Notes under the pieces: generated by a model
Databases searched by the model: none
What the model was told of the DNA's origin: nothing
The model's input: only the letters and a program-made list of their open reading frames with translations
In this document: one piece after another, positions 31,840 through 43,019 of the stretch
Layout of the letters: each line of letters opens with the position of its first letter
Position numbering within the stretch: the first letter of the stretch is position 1
Program-made: the position numbers and the translations under genes
Source: Eublepharis macularius
Taxonomy: Eukaryota; Chordata; Lepidosauria; Squamata; Eublepharidae
Direction: 5' to 3'
Assembly (NCBI RefSeq): GCF_028583425.1
Contig: NC_072807.1
Coordinates: 36,151,001 to 36,215,000 of the forward strand
Length of the DNA: 64,000 bases

Positions 31840-32750
31840 CCCTTGCTCCAAATGGTATGACGTAGTTTAACTCCTCAATTATAAAAAGCTGCTGCCCCCG
31901 CCCTACGGTTACATGTCTTTCACTTTCTTTGATGGCTTCTTTCTGCTCCCCTGTCCTGGCAAACAAAAGGGAAACAAAAAAAGGGGAGGGGTGTGTTTTG
32001 GTCCCTTGCTTTGTCAGAAGAGAAGAATGCAGCTTTTTAAAAAATGTGGGCTTTGCACATCTGTTTTCAACATGTGGCCAAGGCCAAGCTTTCTCTGGTC
32101 TCTCTCTGGAGATGCTACGTCACCCCCTTCATGCAACTGGCCATCTAGGACACACAAACAAATTGTTAACTCTTCTTTTGGAGCTATAGTGTGGCAGCAA
32201 ACCGAAAGCATCTCTGATACAGGCGAAGTTTCTTGGAAAGGAAGCTGGATGGTGTGGGGGTCACTGTGACTTCTAGCAATGGGAGTGGATAAACAAGAAG
32301 AAAACAGTCCAGATCAGGGAAGATTTAAGATCAGAAGGAAGGAGAGGCTAGCCATCTGGCCAGAAAAATGCAGAAGGACCTGTTTTTCTGCTTTGGGGCT
32401 AGTTGCCAAAAAAAAAGAAGTAAAGGACAAGGCTGTTTGTTTCATTTTTACCATTTAAAAAATCTGTGCACCTTAAGGGCATACATGGATTCGCCTCTGG
32501 GCTCCTTTCTCAAAGCCTCCCCCAACTCCAGGCTCTACTCTAGGCTCCTCCCCCAGACTGAATGGCTCCACCCTCAGCCCCACCCAGTTATTACAATTGT
32601 TGATTTCAAACATGGCGGTGCCAGGACTAAGAAAGAAAGGTGGCGTTCATCATCATTTTTTGCTCTTTTTCTCTTCTGTTTTTTCCTCTGTCTTAAAGAA
32701 ACACAATCTCCTTATTCACCTCCACATGCCCAAAAGCACAAAATCTTAGC
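31840..32750. other. No gene seen
   Basis: Two frames above 110 codons (31913-32269 and 32368-32865, + strand) have no recognisable domain. The second runs into the hAT element at 32757. Confidence 0.45.
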
Positions 32751-32756
32751 CTCCAC

Positions 32757-33165
32757 TAGAAATGGGCACAAACCAAAATACGAACCAAAATTAAGCATGA
32801 ACCAGGCCGGTTCATGGTTCGCGGACCGCGGTTCGTCAGATCCCATTTCTGACGAATCGCCATGAACTTTAGGCTGGTTCGTTTGGTTCGTTTTTTGGTT
32901 CGTGACTGCAGACAGCCTGGTGCCGATCAATCAGTTTCCTAGGCAACAGGGAATGGACTTCCTGCAGACCTTCTGCTGACCCAGGTGACCTTCTACTGGC
33001 CCAGAAGTGACAATTTTCTGACCCGGATGTGAAGTTTTCATGAACCAAATGAACCAGTTCACGAACCAGGGGCATGTTCGTGAAAGTTCGTGGTTCGTGG
33101 CTCGTAAAATTTGACGAACCATGAACCGTATGGTTCGGGGTTTTTCCAGTTTGTGCCCATCTCTA
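32757..33165. mobile_element. hAT-like palindromic element (TAGAGATGGGCACGAAC family), 409 bp
   Basis: TAGAAATGGGCACAAACC … GTTTGTGCCCATCTCTA. Flanking octamers GCCTCCAC (32749-32756) and GTCTCCAC (33166-33173) differ at one base. Confidence 0.9.
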
Positions 33166-33173
33166 GTCTCCAC

Positions 33174-33925
33174 TGCACTGGTTCCCCTCCTTATTGCATA
33201 AGTGTGTCTAGATGTATTTCCAAATAAACGTTGCTGCAAAATTCTACAGCAGCCACCCCTGCCTACGTGTTTAGCAATCTGGTCAATCAAGCCTCCACGT
33301 CGCCATCGGCATGGCTGGAACAATTTAGGCAGGGATGCCAAATAGCCGCTCCTTGGTGGCGTATAAGTAGAGCCTCTGGGTGACTGTGGAGGGAAATGTT
33401 GTAAGTTGTAAGCTGGTTCTTTTTATTATTCTTATTCCACACCTTCCTTGCACCACAAATAACTGCCTGAGGTATGTGCTCACCCAGCGAGCTAGTAACT
33501 TCTGTGGAATTTTTGGCAAGGCTATTTTAAGCCTAGGAAAAGGATACTGATAATATGTTTGCATACCTTAAGTCGTCGTTTTTATTAGTGACTGCCTCCC
33601 CACCTTTGGTACATTTCTTTGTTAAATGACTACTTGGTGTCTCTTTGGGAGCATGCATTGTTCATTTTGGAGCTGGCAACCCTAGGGCAGCCCTAGTGCA
33701 GCCACCATGATTAAAGAAATAAATTAAAAAATATGCCGTGAAAATGGCTGGATGATCTGAGACGAGAAGATAAATAAAAGAGCACATATTGCTTGGTTGG
33801 GAGGGATTCTCATAAGTTTTGAGTCCATATGTCAATGTTTTTCAAAGGCTGTGTCGTGCTTTGCACATTCCAGAATAGCAGTGTTGCTGAATATGAACAC
33901 CTGATGTCTGTATGAAAATGAGTGT
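33174..33925. other. No gene or clear repeat seen
   Basis: Only a MITE scrap (GAGCTGGCAACCCTAG at 33670) is recognised. Confidence 0.5.
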
Positions 33926-33929
33926 TATT

Positions 33930-34262
33930 TGCCGTCAAATTGCCTGTGACCTCTGGTGACCCAATGAAGGAAAGACCTCCAAAATGTCCTGTCATTAACA
34001 GACTTGCTCAGATCCTGCGAACTGGAGGACGTGGCTTCTTTGACTGAGACAGGCCATCTTGTTTTAGGTCCAAAATGTCCTATCATTAACAAACTTGCTC
34101 AGATCCTGCAAAGTGGAGGACGTGGCTTCTTTGATTGAGTCAAGCCATCTCATGTTAGGTCTTCCTCTTTTCCTACTGACTTCCACTTTTCCTAGCATTA
34201 TTGACTTTTCCAGAGAATCTTGTCTTCTCGTGGTGTGACCAAAGTACGATAGCCCTAGTTTT
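33930..34262 (-). pseudogene. Bov-B-like LINE 3' relic with internal 91 bp tandem duplication
   Basis: It has the same reversed sequence as at 30078 (‘gacttgctcagatcctgc’, ‘tggaggacgtggcttcttt’, ‘ccacttttcctagcattatt’). The block beginning ‘tccaaaatgtcct’ occurs twice, 91 bases apart (about 33978 and 34069). Confidence 0.82.
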
Positions 34263-34264
34263 TG

Positions 34265-35440
34265 TATGAAAATACAGCATGGAAAACATGTGACTGATGC
34301 AAGATAGGACTATGCAAATTAGCTGTGTTCTGCCAGGTCACGGAGCGTCCTGAGACATGAATGGCTTGGCAGCTCTTTGCTCCTATCAACCTGTTGATGC
34401 TCCAGAAAGAAAAAGAAAAAACTCTGGAGGAAGTCCAAACAGGCCTCATTTCCTTTCTGTGCTGTAATTTATTATCCTCATTTCCATGTAAAAACAAAGT
34501 CCACGCTTGGGCCCGATTTATCACTCAGGAGGCTTTGACGGTAAGTGCCCCCTCTCCCTTCCCAATACATCGCATCCGCCAAGGGAATGGCGCCTGGAAA
34601 CAATTTTCTACCTGAGGAAATGCTACCAGCTCTGTTCCCAGAATCTTGCTTCAAAGGCACAACGGTGCAGTGGCTTTTTAAAAGCAAGGTCATATCCCAC
34701 ACTTATCACCAGACCAGCTCTTGGTTGATGCAGCATTTCCTTTCTTTTTTCATCTTTATCCTTCCCCCATCTCTACCCTCACTGCCCGCATCATTCTTTG
34801 GAACAAGACCGCTAGATAAAACAGAAAGGGCTTGTGTGTCACAAAATGAGTACATTGTTTTACGATTGTGCTGCAGAATGGGGGAATCTGCAGCAAGCAC
34901 CAACCTTATTAATATACATGGCCAACTGGGGCCTGTGAGGGTTCAGCCCGGATGCCTCTGCATCAGAAAAAAATGAGGCCCGTTATCACTTGCAATCCCT
35001 CTTCGTCGGTCGCTTCTGTAGCCAGTGTTCCTTGCAAAGTTTATCTGCAAAGTTTCCAAGTGTAACCATCCCCTCTCAAGCCACTTTGTATGGGGGAAAC
35101 AGAGAAATCGTGGCTGGGGGGGGTGGAATCTACCTCATCCTCCCCCAGTGCTCAAGAAATTGGGTACCAAAGCACCGTGCAATGCTCACAGACATAGAAA
35201 AGAACAGCATCACAGATTAAAGGCATTTTGACAAAACTCACAGATGGGGTGAAACCATGCTCCCAGTGGAGCAGCACACCTGTGCTTCTGGCAAGGAGCG
35301 TGGCCAGTAAGCAAGATCCCTTCCCTCTCTTTCTGTCACCCTGGGGGCAGCAGCAGAGAAACAGCCACACACTGCACATGGTCAATGGGGACGCTTGCCA
35401 ACCGGCAGACGACATAAAAACAGCTTGTTCACACTTCTTG
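34265..35440. other. No gene or clear repeat seen
   Basis: Unique-looking sequence. The frame 34545-34976 (143 codons) has no recognisable domain. Confidence 0.45.
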
Positions 35441-35441
35441 C

Positions 35442-35447
35442 TTTATT
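35442..35447 (-). terminator. Candidate AATAAA polyadenylation signal for the orphan exon
   Basis: Reversed TTTATT. On the - strand AATAAAG is followed by AAGTGTGAACAAGCTGTTTTT, a plausible downstream element. Confidence 0.3.
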
Positions 35448-35458
35448 AGAAGCTTACA

Positions 35459-35578
35459 TCATGTCAATTCGTTGGCCTCATTTTGCATCTGATAAATGTA
35501 GTCGGGGATGGAGGGGGGAAGCTTATGAGCAACGGCTAAGGAGTAGACGCAGATCAAGTTCATAGTGGTGGAGGAGAC
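35459..35578 (-). CDS. Candidate terminal coding exon of an unidentified gene
   Basis: I do not recognise the product. On the - strand a pyrimidine-rich tract ends in TTCTCCGCAG (acceptor at 35579-35581). It is followed by 39 open codons (VSSTTMNLICVYSLAVAHK, then LPPSIPDYIYQMQNEANELT) and TGA at 35459-35461. AATAAA lies 11 bases further on (35442-35447 reversed), then a GT/T-rich stretch. This is the arrangement of a last exon with a very short 3' UTR. A second frame (GLLHHYELDLRLLLSRCS, stop at about 35522) is also open, so the phase is uncertain. No upstream partner exon was identified. It could be an alternative end of SNX33, a lineage-specific small gene, or chance. Confidence 0.25.
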   Translation of the reverse strand, partial: VSSTTMNLICVYSLAVAHKLPPSIPDYIYQMQNEANELT

Positions 35579-35744
35579 CTGCGGAGAATTGGAGCTGGGG
35601 CAGGAGGCCAGGCATTTGGTGTAAGACGAGAAACAAGCATTTTAGCTCTTAATTATAACCCTTAGCCAGGTAGTGGTTCAATTCACATAATCCTGGCAGA
35701 CAGGTGTTTCAGGGCACAGGCGTGATCTTGAAAATGCAATCCCT

Positions 35745-35830
35745 CGGAGAGAGGGCCAAACAGCTTGTGTTTCGCATGCAGAAGGTGCCAGGTTTGAACC
35801 CTTTCCCACAACATCTCTGGGTAACGATCT
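35745..35830 (+). mobile_element. tRNA-Ala-like SINE head fragment
   Basis: ‘Tttcgcatgcagaaggtgcc’ + AGGTTTGAACCC. Confidence 0.55.
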
Positions 35831-35840
35831 CAGAAAGCAG

Positions 35841-35842
35841 CT

Positions 35843-35897
<55 letters not shown>

Positions 35898-36085
35898 TTT
35901 GATTTATATACCGCCCTTCAGGACAACTTAATGCCCACTCAGACCGGTTTACAAAGTATGTCATTATTATCACCCACAACAAAATACCCTGTGAGGTGGG
36001 TGGGGCTGAGAGCTCCAGAGAACTGTGACTAGCCCAAGGTCACTCAGCTGGCTTCAAGTGGGAAGACCTATGCTTCAGACCCGGG
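35841..36085 (-). mobile_element. tRNA-derived SINE, reversed, with (TAA)n 3' tail
   Basis: (TAA)n at 35844-35897 is the 3' tail. Then come GATTTATATACCGCCCTTC, the reversed tail, and the body up to ‘ccaaggtcactcagctggct’. The tRNA head is truncated. Confidence 0.88.
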
Positions 36086-36149
36086 ACAGTTTAGAAAAGT
36101 TAGAAAGCAGGGCCTAGATCCATACTCTAATCCAGTAGAGGGAAATTTA

Positions 36150-36285
36150 TGATGCATGCGTTCATGCATTTATATCCCGGTTTTCTCCCTAACGGGGACT
36201 CAAGGCAGCTTAGAATACCATTCTTCCCTCCCCCATTTTTCCACAACAACAACCCTGTGAGGTTGTGTGGCGATCATCCCCCCAA
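36150..36285 (-). mobile_element. SINE fragment, reversed
   Basis: ‘Tatatcccggttttctcccta’ and ‘caacaaccctgtgaggttgtg’. Confidence 0.55.
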
Positions 36286-36344
36286 AGTCCTGCCTTTGTG
36301 ACTGGCCTCGTGCAAATCCAAGCAATTGCCTGCCAATCAAAGCC

Positions 36345-36555
36345 CGTGGTACTGGGGCTGTCCGTTCCAGGATGGGGAACTCCTGGAGATTTGGGGGGTC
36401 AAGTCTAGGAAAGGCAGGGTTTGGGAAGGAGAGGGACCTCATTAGGGTATAATGCCAGAGAATTCAGCCATTTTCTCCAGGGGAACTGATATTTGTAGTC
36501 TAGAGTTCAGTCATCATTCTGTAAGTCTCCAGCTACCACCTGGAGGTTAACAATC
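36345..36555. mobile_element. hAT-like MITE (GGGTTGCCA family), eroded ends
   Basis: ‘Ggaactcctggagatttgg’, ‘agggtataatgccaga’, ‘ccattttctccagggg’ and ‘ccacctggaggtta’. Confidence 0.75.
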
Positions 36556-36949
36556 ATACATGGAATTCTACTAGCTGGGGGGGCACAGGTGAGTAAGCCT
36601 CAGTTTTAAAAGGGGAGACATAAAACTTTCCCCAGAGCATCAGAGTAGCCAGGTTTTTTGTTTGGCTTTTTTTTTAAGGTAGGGCAGGTAGACTTGGGGA
36701 AGAAAGCTCATTTTATAGATAAATAAGCACCCTGGTAAAAGCCAGAAGCACCAAACCTACCTGGGCAGTTTCTGAGAACCAAAGACTGAGAGGTGAAAAG
36801 GGTAAACCTTCGAGAGAACCTACGTTTTGGTGACCAGGTCTGGTAAATCTCTGAACTGGGGAAAGGAAGCAAAAATCTCTCCTCAGCATCTATGTACTGT
36901 AGTTTAGCCCAGTTGAAAAGTATTCAATCCCTTGGGAGATTTCAGGGGT

Positions 36950-37165
36950 GAATTCTAGCGGGCAGGTGGGGTCCATGTTTTGCACGCCAAAAGTGATAGG
37001 TGGAATCAAAAGATCTCAGGTAATCGGTATGGGGAAAGACCCCCTCCTCTTTTTTTCCCCATGAGGCCCTGGAGAGCTGCAGCCATCAAAGTAGGCAGTC
37101 TTGACTGATAGGGACCAAGGGTTGACTCAGCATAAGGCTAGTTTCAGATGTTCAAGGCCCTCTCA
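36950..37165 (+). mobile_element. tRNA-Ala-like SINE, very diverged
   Basis: The body (‘ggccctggagagctgcagcc’, ‘tgactgatagggaccaag’) matches 54722 and 55200; the head is barely recognisable. Confidence 0.5.
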
Positions 37166-37377
37166 AGAAACCATCGGATCTGGTGGCTATATACTAAGAC
37201 ACAAATGTATGAAGTTCACAAGTTCAGGCTGGCAAACCCAGGGAGGTAGAAGTAGAGAAACTAGAGGAGAAAAGAGAGGGAACAGTTTCTTCCTGTCCTT
37301 CGCCCACAGGGAATCAGCTCAGGCCTAAAGAGTCAAATCCAATCTTCTTTCAAGATGGCCAGAGGAACACCAGTGTA

Positions 37378-37635
37378 GTCTAGCAGTTAGAGTCCATGCT
37401 GATCCCTGAAGAGACCTGAGTTCAAATCCTCACTCGGTCAACAACAGTGCAATCCTATGCAGAGATATTCTTAATTTCAATGGGTTTAGAATGCAATAAT
37501 TCTTCACAGGGTTGCACTAGAAGGTCAATAAGGGCTTGGGCATCGTCCCTCAGCTTAGCCTACCTCACAAGGTTGTTGTGAGGATTAAACAGAGGGAGTC
37601 TTATGTATGCCTGCTTGAACTCCCTGGAGTAAGAA
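37378..37635 (+). mobile_element. tRNA-derived SINE split by a hairpin repeat
   Basis: The head is CAGTGTAGTCTAGCAGTTAGAG with B box GAGTTCAAATCC. The body resumes at about 37527 (‘cttagcctacctcacaaggttgttgtgag’). The interrupting 37443-37525 segment belongs to the GTGAAATCCTAA hairpin family. Confidence 0.75.
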
Positions 37636-37639
37636 TGGG

Positions 37640-38708
37640 AGAATAAATGTGTTTGAAAGATGGGTTGGGGGAGCGTGGAGGGAAACGGGAACTTTCCAGT
37701 CCAGTTGAAATGCAGCTTTGCCTTGTCAAAGCAAGCTAACACATTAACTCTTTTGAGCTGTGCATTTTCTTCACCTTTCATAATTTGTACATCCATGGCC
37801 AAGTCTGACCCCTGCAAAAAATAATTATTATAAAGTCGTCAAAAGCAAACACAACAAGCTGTACCAAGGCAGTTCCAAGCATCTTTCTGATTTCAAGAGT
37901 ACAAAATAAATGCTTATTTCCTTCATGCCATTTAAAAACAATTCACAAAGGTCTCAGTGCCTTCTTTTCACCATTTCCGTTAAAAAAGCCATTTATGTGT
38001 GCATTCTCCCACCCCCACAATTAATACCCCCTTCCTTATTAGTTATTGTAACCCATTTAAGCAGCACTTAGAAGAGTACAGAGCCATTTGCAAGCCACGT
38101 CTCATTTATTGGAGGGGTTATGCTTTATTTCGCTTGTATAATTAGGAGGACGTAATTCTAGAAAATCAAGCCTGAGGAAGAAAAAAAAACAGTTCTGTTT
38201 TTTTTTAAAAAAAAAACAACAACGAAAGATAACTTTTTTCATGTAAACAGTGTTGCAGGGAGGCAAGGGCTGGTGTGTGTGTGTGTGTGAAAAACAAAGG
38301 AGGGCCTCCTCTTGAGGAAGGAGGAGGATATATTCGCTGGAATGTCACAAATGTCGTTTGCTGAATCTCAGCAAACCGGTTCGAATGAAACAATGGAGTT
38401 TAAATATGGAGTTTGGTCACAAGTTCCGTAAGCTTCCCTTTTTCCTGCTTGGTGTTTATTTTTTTTTGTACATGAAGTCGAATTCCCTGACTCCGACACG
38501 CCATCTTTTCCAACTTTATATGGACAGATCTGGCTACACTATGCGTTTCATAAAGTTTTTTCTCCAAGGAGGATAGAGTAAAAAAAACAAAACGGTCCCA
38601 GCATAAGTGTAGCAAATAACCTTGATTGATAGGACAGGGCTTGGAAGATCCGCATCGGAGGCCGCCCGGTTCAAAAGAGAAGCCGGGCAACTGAAGTTTA
38701 GAAAAACA
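37640..38708 (-). other. SNX33: Presumed SNX33 3' untranslated region
   Basis: Unique sequence directly downstream of the SNX33 stop. Reversed AATAAA hexamers at 38124-38129 and 38105-38110 could end the transcript about 600 bases after the stop. An acceptor-like TTTTTTGCAG at about 37815-37824 (- strand) followed by a short open frame lies further down. The extent is inferred. Confidence 0.4.
38105..38129 (-). terminator. SNX33: Candidate SNX33 polyadenylation signals (two AATAAA)
   Basis: TTTATT at 38124-38129 and 38105-38110 read AATAAA on the - strand, 19 bases apart, about 580-605 bases after the stop. ACGTGGCTTG follows the second. Transcript data are lacking. Confidence 0.35.
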
Positions 38709-38962
38709 CTAGAGATTATCATACATCCGCAAAGTCTTCTCCAACTGCTGACTGACTCTCTGGTAAAAGAGGATTTGTTGCTTCAGGTAAGACTGCATCA
38801 TCTTCTTGAAGTCCAATATGCGCCTCTCGTGGAAGTGGTTCATTTCGGCTTGCAGGGCGAAGCCCACCACGCGGCAACGTTTCCGGATCCCGTCCGCCTC
38901 ATCCTGGTCCATCTTCCCTTCGTCGCTCATTCGCTGGCTTTCCTTCACCTTGGCAAAGGCGC
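38709..38962 (-). CDS. SNX33: SNX33 last coding exon (C-terminal part of the BAR domain)
   Basis: This encodes residues 481-564 of the spliced protein. The acceptor on the - strand is CTCCCCTCACAG followed by GCGCCTTTGCC. The single G left by the previous exon completes Gly481, and the frame stays open to TAG at 38709-38711. The segment contains KVKESQRMSDEGK, DEADGIRKRCRVVGFALQAE and MNHFHERR and ends LEKTLRMYDNL. This is the last BAR helix of the SH3-PX-BAR sorting nexins and near-identical to human SNX33 as I recall it. Helix 3 completes the banana-shaped dimer that senses and bends membrane. Read-through of the preceding intron would end in an unrelated 11-residue tail, so splicing is required. 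Confidence 0.96.
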
Positions 38963-39094
38963 CTGTGAGGGGAGAGGGCAGAGGGAAACAACACAGAACG
39001 GTTACAAATTTCAGTCGAGGACTTTCGTAGCCCGAATCTTCTGTGCTATAATCCATCCCACTTTCCTCTCCAAGGATCTCGAGGGGGCGCTCAA

Positions 39095-39215
39095 GATTCC
39101 CCACCCTATTTCACCCTTACAACAACCTTGTGAGGTAGGTTAAGCTGCGAGACTGTGACTGGCCCAAGGTCGTGCAGTTATCTCCAGACGCTAGTCGAAC
39201 CATTACACCACAGCA
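39095..39215 (-). mobile_element. SINE fragment, reversed
   Basis: ‘Acaacaaccttgtgaggtagg’ and ‘gactggcccaaggtcgtgca’ in the SNX33 intron. Confidence 0.65.
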
Positions 39216-39469
39216 ACCCTCAAGCGTCCAGGCGAATCCATACTGCCCCCCACCCATCGTTTCAGAGATCGAAATGGGGGCACTCTCCTAAAAATCCAAA
39301 GTTCAATCCCTTCACCACCACAATCTTCAAGATGCTGTATTGGTCTTTTCTGGAGTTGCCATCCTACATGGTTTGAAAAAGTCAAAAACACAACGGTGAT
39401 TTAAGTTAGAGATTTGCTAGGCAATGTAATTAACCTACAGCCTGTTGCCAGCACTTCAAAATAAGTTAA

Positions 39470-39660
39470 CATTTTTATCCTACCCTGTCCAGAGTGGTAT
39501 GCATGGTTCTCCCTCCTTTTTGGCCTCACAACAACCCTGTGGAGTAGGCTAAGCAGTGGGGGGAGGGCACAGTAACCCAGTGAGCTTCATGGCTGAAAGT
39601 AACTTTGCAACTTGGTTTCCCCACCCCGGTTACAACACAGTAACTATTGCATCATGCTGA
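39470..39660 (-). mobile_element. tRNA-derived SINE, reversed, diverged
   Basis: ‘Ctcacaacaaccctgtggag’ + ‘agtaacccagtgagcttcat’; a B-box-like segment is eroded. Confidence 0.6.
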
Positions 39661-39849
39661 TTCCAACAGCATGTGCAAGTCTCTATGCGACATAGATCTA
39701 TAACAATGTGCATTAATGATAATTTGCATTAGTGATAAGATGTATACACCGTTCAGAGATTCCATTTCTAGAGGTTCTGGGATGGAGACTAAAACACAAA
39801 AAGTAACAGCTCTAGCGATTCATGCTAACATTTTAACAAAGAATCCCCC

Positions 39850-40322
39850 CCCCCCCCCGGGACAAGGTAACAAAATGTCTTAAAATGTCTCTGGTAAATA
39901 GAGATAGTTGGGGCATGTGGAAGACAGAAAATCTTGCAACAAACAACAAACAAAAGTTCACATAGAAAAACAAAAAAACAGAAACAAAAAAACAAACTAA
40001 TACATGAAAACATAGAGGGAAACATACCATTTAGACATTTTACAGAATTTCTTTAAGCTCGTTACTTAATCAATAACTCTTCCGTATTTCCCGTATCTTA
40101 ATTAAACATACAACTTCAACTTTACTGCGAAGATATCTGCATCCCCCCCCCCATACTTCAGCCTATCATTTGTTGCCAGCCTTATAACTCTAATTTTCAT
40201 ATCCACAGATCATTAGCTCTGACTTCTCTTTTGCATACAGAAAGTCCATGAAAGGTTTCCAGATCTTCACAAAACTGGCTGTTGTTTTGTCCCTCAGCAA
40301 TTCCGTCAATTTTGCCATTAAA
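39850..40322 (-). pseudogene. L1-like LINE, ORF2 C-terminus and 3' UTR
   Basis: The - strand from 40321 reads AKLTELLRDKTTASFVKIW then KPFMDFLYAKEKSELMICGYEN and stop, resembling the far C-terminus of L1 ORF2 proteins (…W.PF..F..). AT-rich 3' sequence follows. It is a 5'-truncated relic. Confidence 0.65.
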
Positions 40323-40329
40323 AAAAAAA

Positions 40330-41235
40330 AAGGAAGACAGAAAATCGTATGCTCCTTTAATAGGAAGATGTATTCAGGTGCCCTCGGTTAGACCTAGTTC
40401 TGAAGTGGGAAATCTCTGTCTGAGCTGTACCACTTTAGATCTTGCAAGACTGAATGATCCGTACCCAAAAAAAACCTCCCTGCATTTGGAAAACTAGGTG
40501 AGAAACTGAGCTAGACAGACCTCTTCTTCCACACATCCTCGTGTTCTGTATGCAGGGATCTAGAAAGTATGGAGAGGCATTTGATCAACTGAGCCCTCGC
40601 ATGCAGTCAGGAGTCGTACAGTCCAGACAATACGCTTACTCGTGAGTCTGTGTGCTCTGTGATTTGGGTTTAACGAAGGACCATCAGGAGGACTTTATTC
40701 TTTCCTCCAGGTTGTTGGCAACTCTAACAATGATATGTAATTGTTTTTGCCATTGTGAAAAGAACCCATCTGGTCCCAATTTCTAGACTGTCGTGGGCCA
40801 AGTGAGGAAGGAAGGTAGCTGATCCAAATGTTAAATAATTCGAATTATTGATGTTTGGGGGAAATGACTCTGTCGTCGGGCCTGTGTAATACTGTCTTCT
40901 GTTTTTAATTGCAAAAATCAGGACCGTTTTTCACAGCCAAGGGAAAATAATTTTTAAAAGAACAGATCTAAGGATAACTTAGGTGAATCAGCAAGTTGCA
41001 GCAGAAAGTGAGAAAAAAGCCCACGGGGTTTACAGGATTTGTCTTATCCTGTGGTAGGGTAGGTGGGTTATGATCTGGCAAGCCTGGTGGGCATGCAAAA
41101 CCACTCCACCCAGCATTTCATCGTCTGGGATTGACCTTTGCCACCATCCTCGCCGATGTGCTAACTTCCCATCTGTGGATTCACCTGTGCCAAAAGGAAA
41201 CTCGGGGCTATAAGTCTATTGTACAGGTAACACAT
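40330..41235. other. SNX33 intron, nothing recognised
   Basis: Unique-looking intronic sequence. Confidence 0.5.
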
Positions 41236-41239
41236 GACC

Positions 41240-41465
41240 TTTCCATAACAGTGTAGAAGGGAAGAAGGTTAGAGCGTGTCTGCCAAGGAGCTAGAAGGCC
41301 CAGGTTCGAATCCTCACTCTGCCACGGAAGCTCGCTCGGTGACCATAGGCCAGTCTCTCTCTCTCAGCCTAGCTACCTCACAGGATTGCTGATGCAAGAA
41401 TAAAAAAGAGGAGGGAAGAACAGTGGTTGGGGAGAAAAGCGGGGTAGAATTAGCTAAGTAAACAA
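41240..41465 (+). mobile_element. tRNA-derived SINE, diverged
   Basis: The B box CAGGTTCGAATCC and body ‘gtgaccataggccagtctct’ are preserved; the head is eroded. Confidence 0.7.
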
Positions 41466-41473
41466 AAATAAAT

Positions 41474-41602
41474 ACAGAGGAGTTAGCCGTGTTAGTCTGT
41501 AGCTGCAAAACAGTAAAGAGTCCAGTAGCATCTTTAAGACTAACCAAATTTATTGTAGCATAAGCTTTCGAGAATCACAGCTCTCTTCGTCAGATGCATC
41601 TG
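41474..41602 (-). mobile_element. Penelope-like family A, single copy with hammerhead-like core
   Basis: Reversed order: ‘agaggagttagccgtgttag’, ‘tccagtagcatctttaagac’, ‘gcataagctttcgagaatca’, CTTCGTCAGATGCATCTG. It stops after the ATGCAT palindrome without a second arm. Confidence 0.85.
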
Positions 41603-42083
41603 ATGGGGCATTCCGAAGTGTGAGCCTCCATCTGCAGTCTGGGGTGGGGCAGTCCCTACCAGTTGCAGGGGAAACAAACAGCAGCAGAAGGTACTGTTGC
41701 CAACAGGCCTGGAGAAAAAAATGTGTTCTCCCTTTAATAAGTGTGGCAACGGGCAGGTGAAGTTTTCCCGAAATGGAAGTTAGTATCACCTAATAAATTA
41801 AGCCTCTGTTAGAGGGACCAGACATTTTTACTCCAGGAAGTTGGCACCTCCACTTGAAGGCACTACCCGTTATGGAAAACAAGATGCTGATCTAGTTGGG
41901 CTTTTTTGATGCTCAGGAACAAGGTTCCCCAATGTGGCACCCGTGAACACCATGGCACCCACCAAGATTTTCAGAAAGTGGGTAGAGCCTAAGGCAGAGC
42001 TTGTTATTGGCTGTCCTCATTTAAATGAAAGTTTTTTTATACTGGAGGACCAGCCAGTGGTTCCTTTATCCCTTCAGGCTGGC

Positions 42084-42084
<1 letters not shown>

Positions 42085-42181
<97 letters not shown>
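42085..42181. repeat. (CTTT)n microsatellite
   Basis: About 24 uninterrupted units. Confidence 0.97.
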
Positions 42182-42182
<1 letters not shown>

Positions 42183-42184
42183 GC

Positions 42185-43015
42185 ACAGGCTTTCTTTCAT
42201 TTCTTTTTGTTCCTTTTCTGCAATTCTTTTGTAAAGTCAGCAGGGAGGTGTTCCATTTGGCTCCTCCTCCCACAGCAACCATTTGGGGTTTGGCTCCTCC
42301 TCCCATAGCAGCCAGTTTGGATTGGTGCTCACTACCCCCTCTCAAAATTCCAAAAGTGCACGCAGACTCAAACGGGTTGGAGACCCCCTGCTCTAGAACT
42401 TGTCCCCCAGCCTCTGCCAAGGGATGCCGTGGTTCCAGATGTGCAGGGCTTGCTTAACAGACAGGAACGGAAATCTCTGGGGTAAAGAGAGCACTCTGCT
42501 GGGAGAAAGTTTTGAAAGGCATTGCCCTCGAACAAGAAGGCTCAAGTGAGTCTTGAGTTCCCTTAGAAGAATCCTGTCTCTCCCTGTGCTAAGCAATCCA
42601 GCAAATGGCTTGCCTCGAAGTAGCCATTCCAGTTGTATGCAATAAATAATTCAAACCACTTGCTTAATGCATGAGGCCGTCATGGGAGGCTGTGCTTGCT
42701 TTTACAGCAGCCCTGCCATCTGCACAGTCTTCTGTTGGCCTTACTCATGTGTAAAATCGCTGCCTGTTTGCAAGAAAACAAGAGCAGCAACGGTATCCAG
42801 GAGGCTCGCTCTTGGGAGAAGGGTAATTTTGCTGTGTGGTTCATGTCTATAATTAATTAGGTACTGCATTTTTCTCAGAGTGGATACCTGTTACTGACAG
42901 GCACTGGATCTGTCTCTACTGCTAAAAAGATACCGTCTTGCTGTATTTATAGACTGGAAACGTATCCGCTCTTACGGCAACTGCAATACACACTGAATTT
43001 TCCACTGTCAAAATT
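42185..43015. other. SNX33 intron, nothing clear
   Basis: Contains ‘ttggctcctcctcccacagc’ twice (42258, 42290), a local duplication. No gene seen. Confidence 0.5.
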
Positions 43016-43019
43016 CTAG

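Noticed and set aside
42037..42420. 127-codon - strand frame
   Set aside because: Mostly the (CTTT)n microsatellite.
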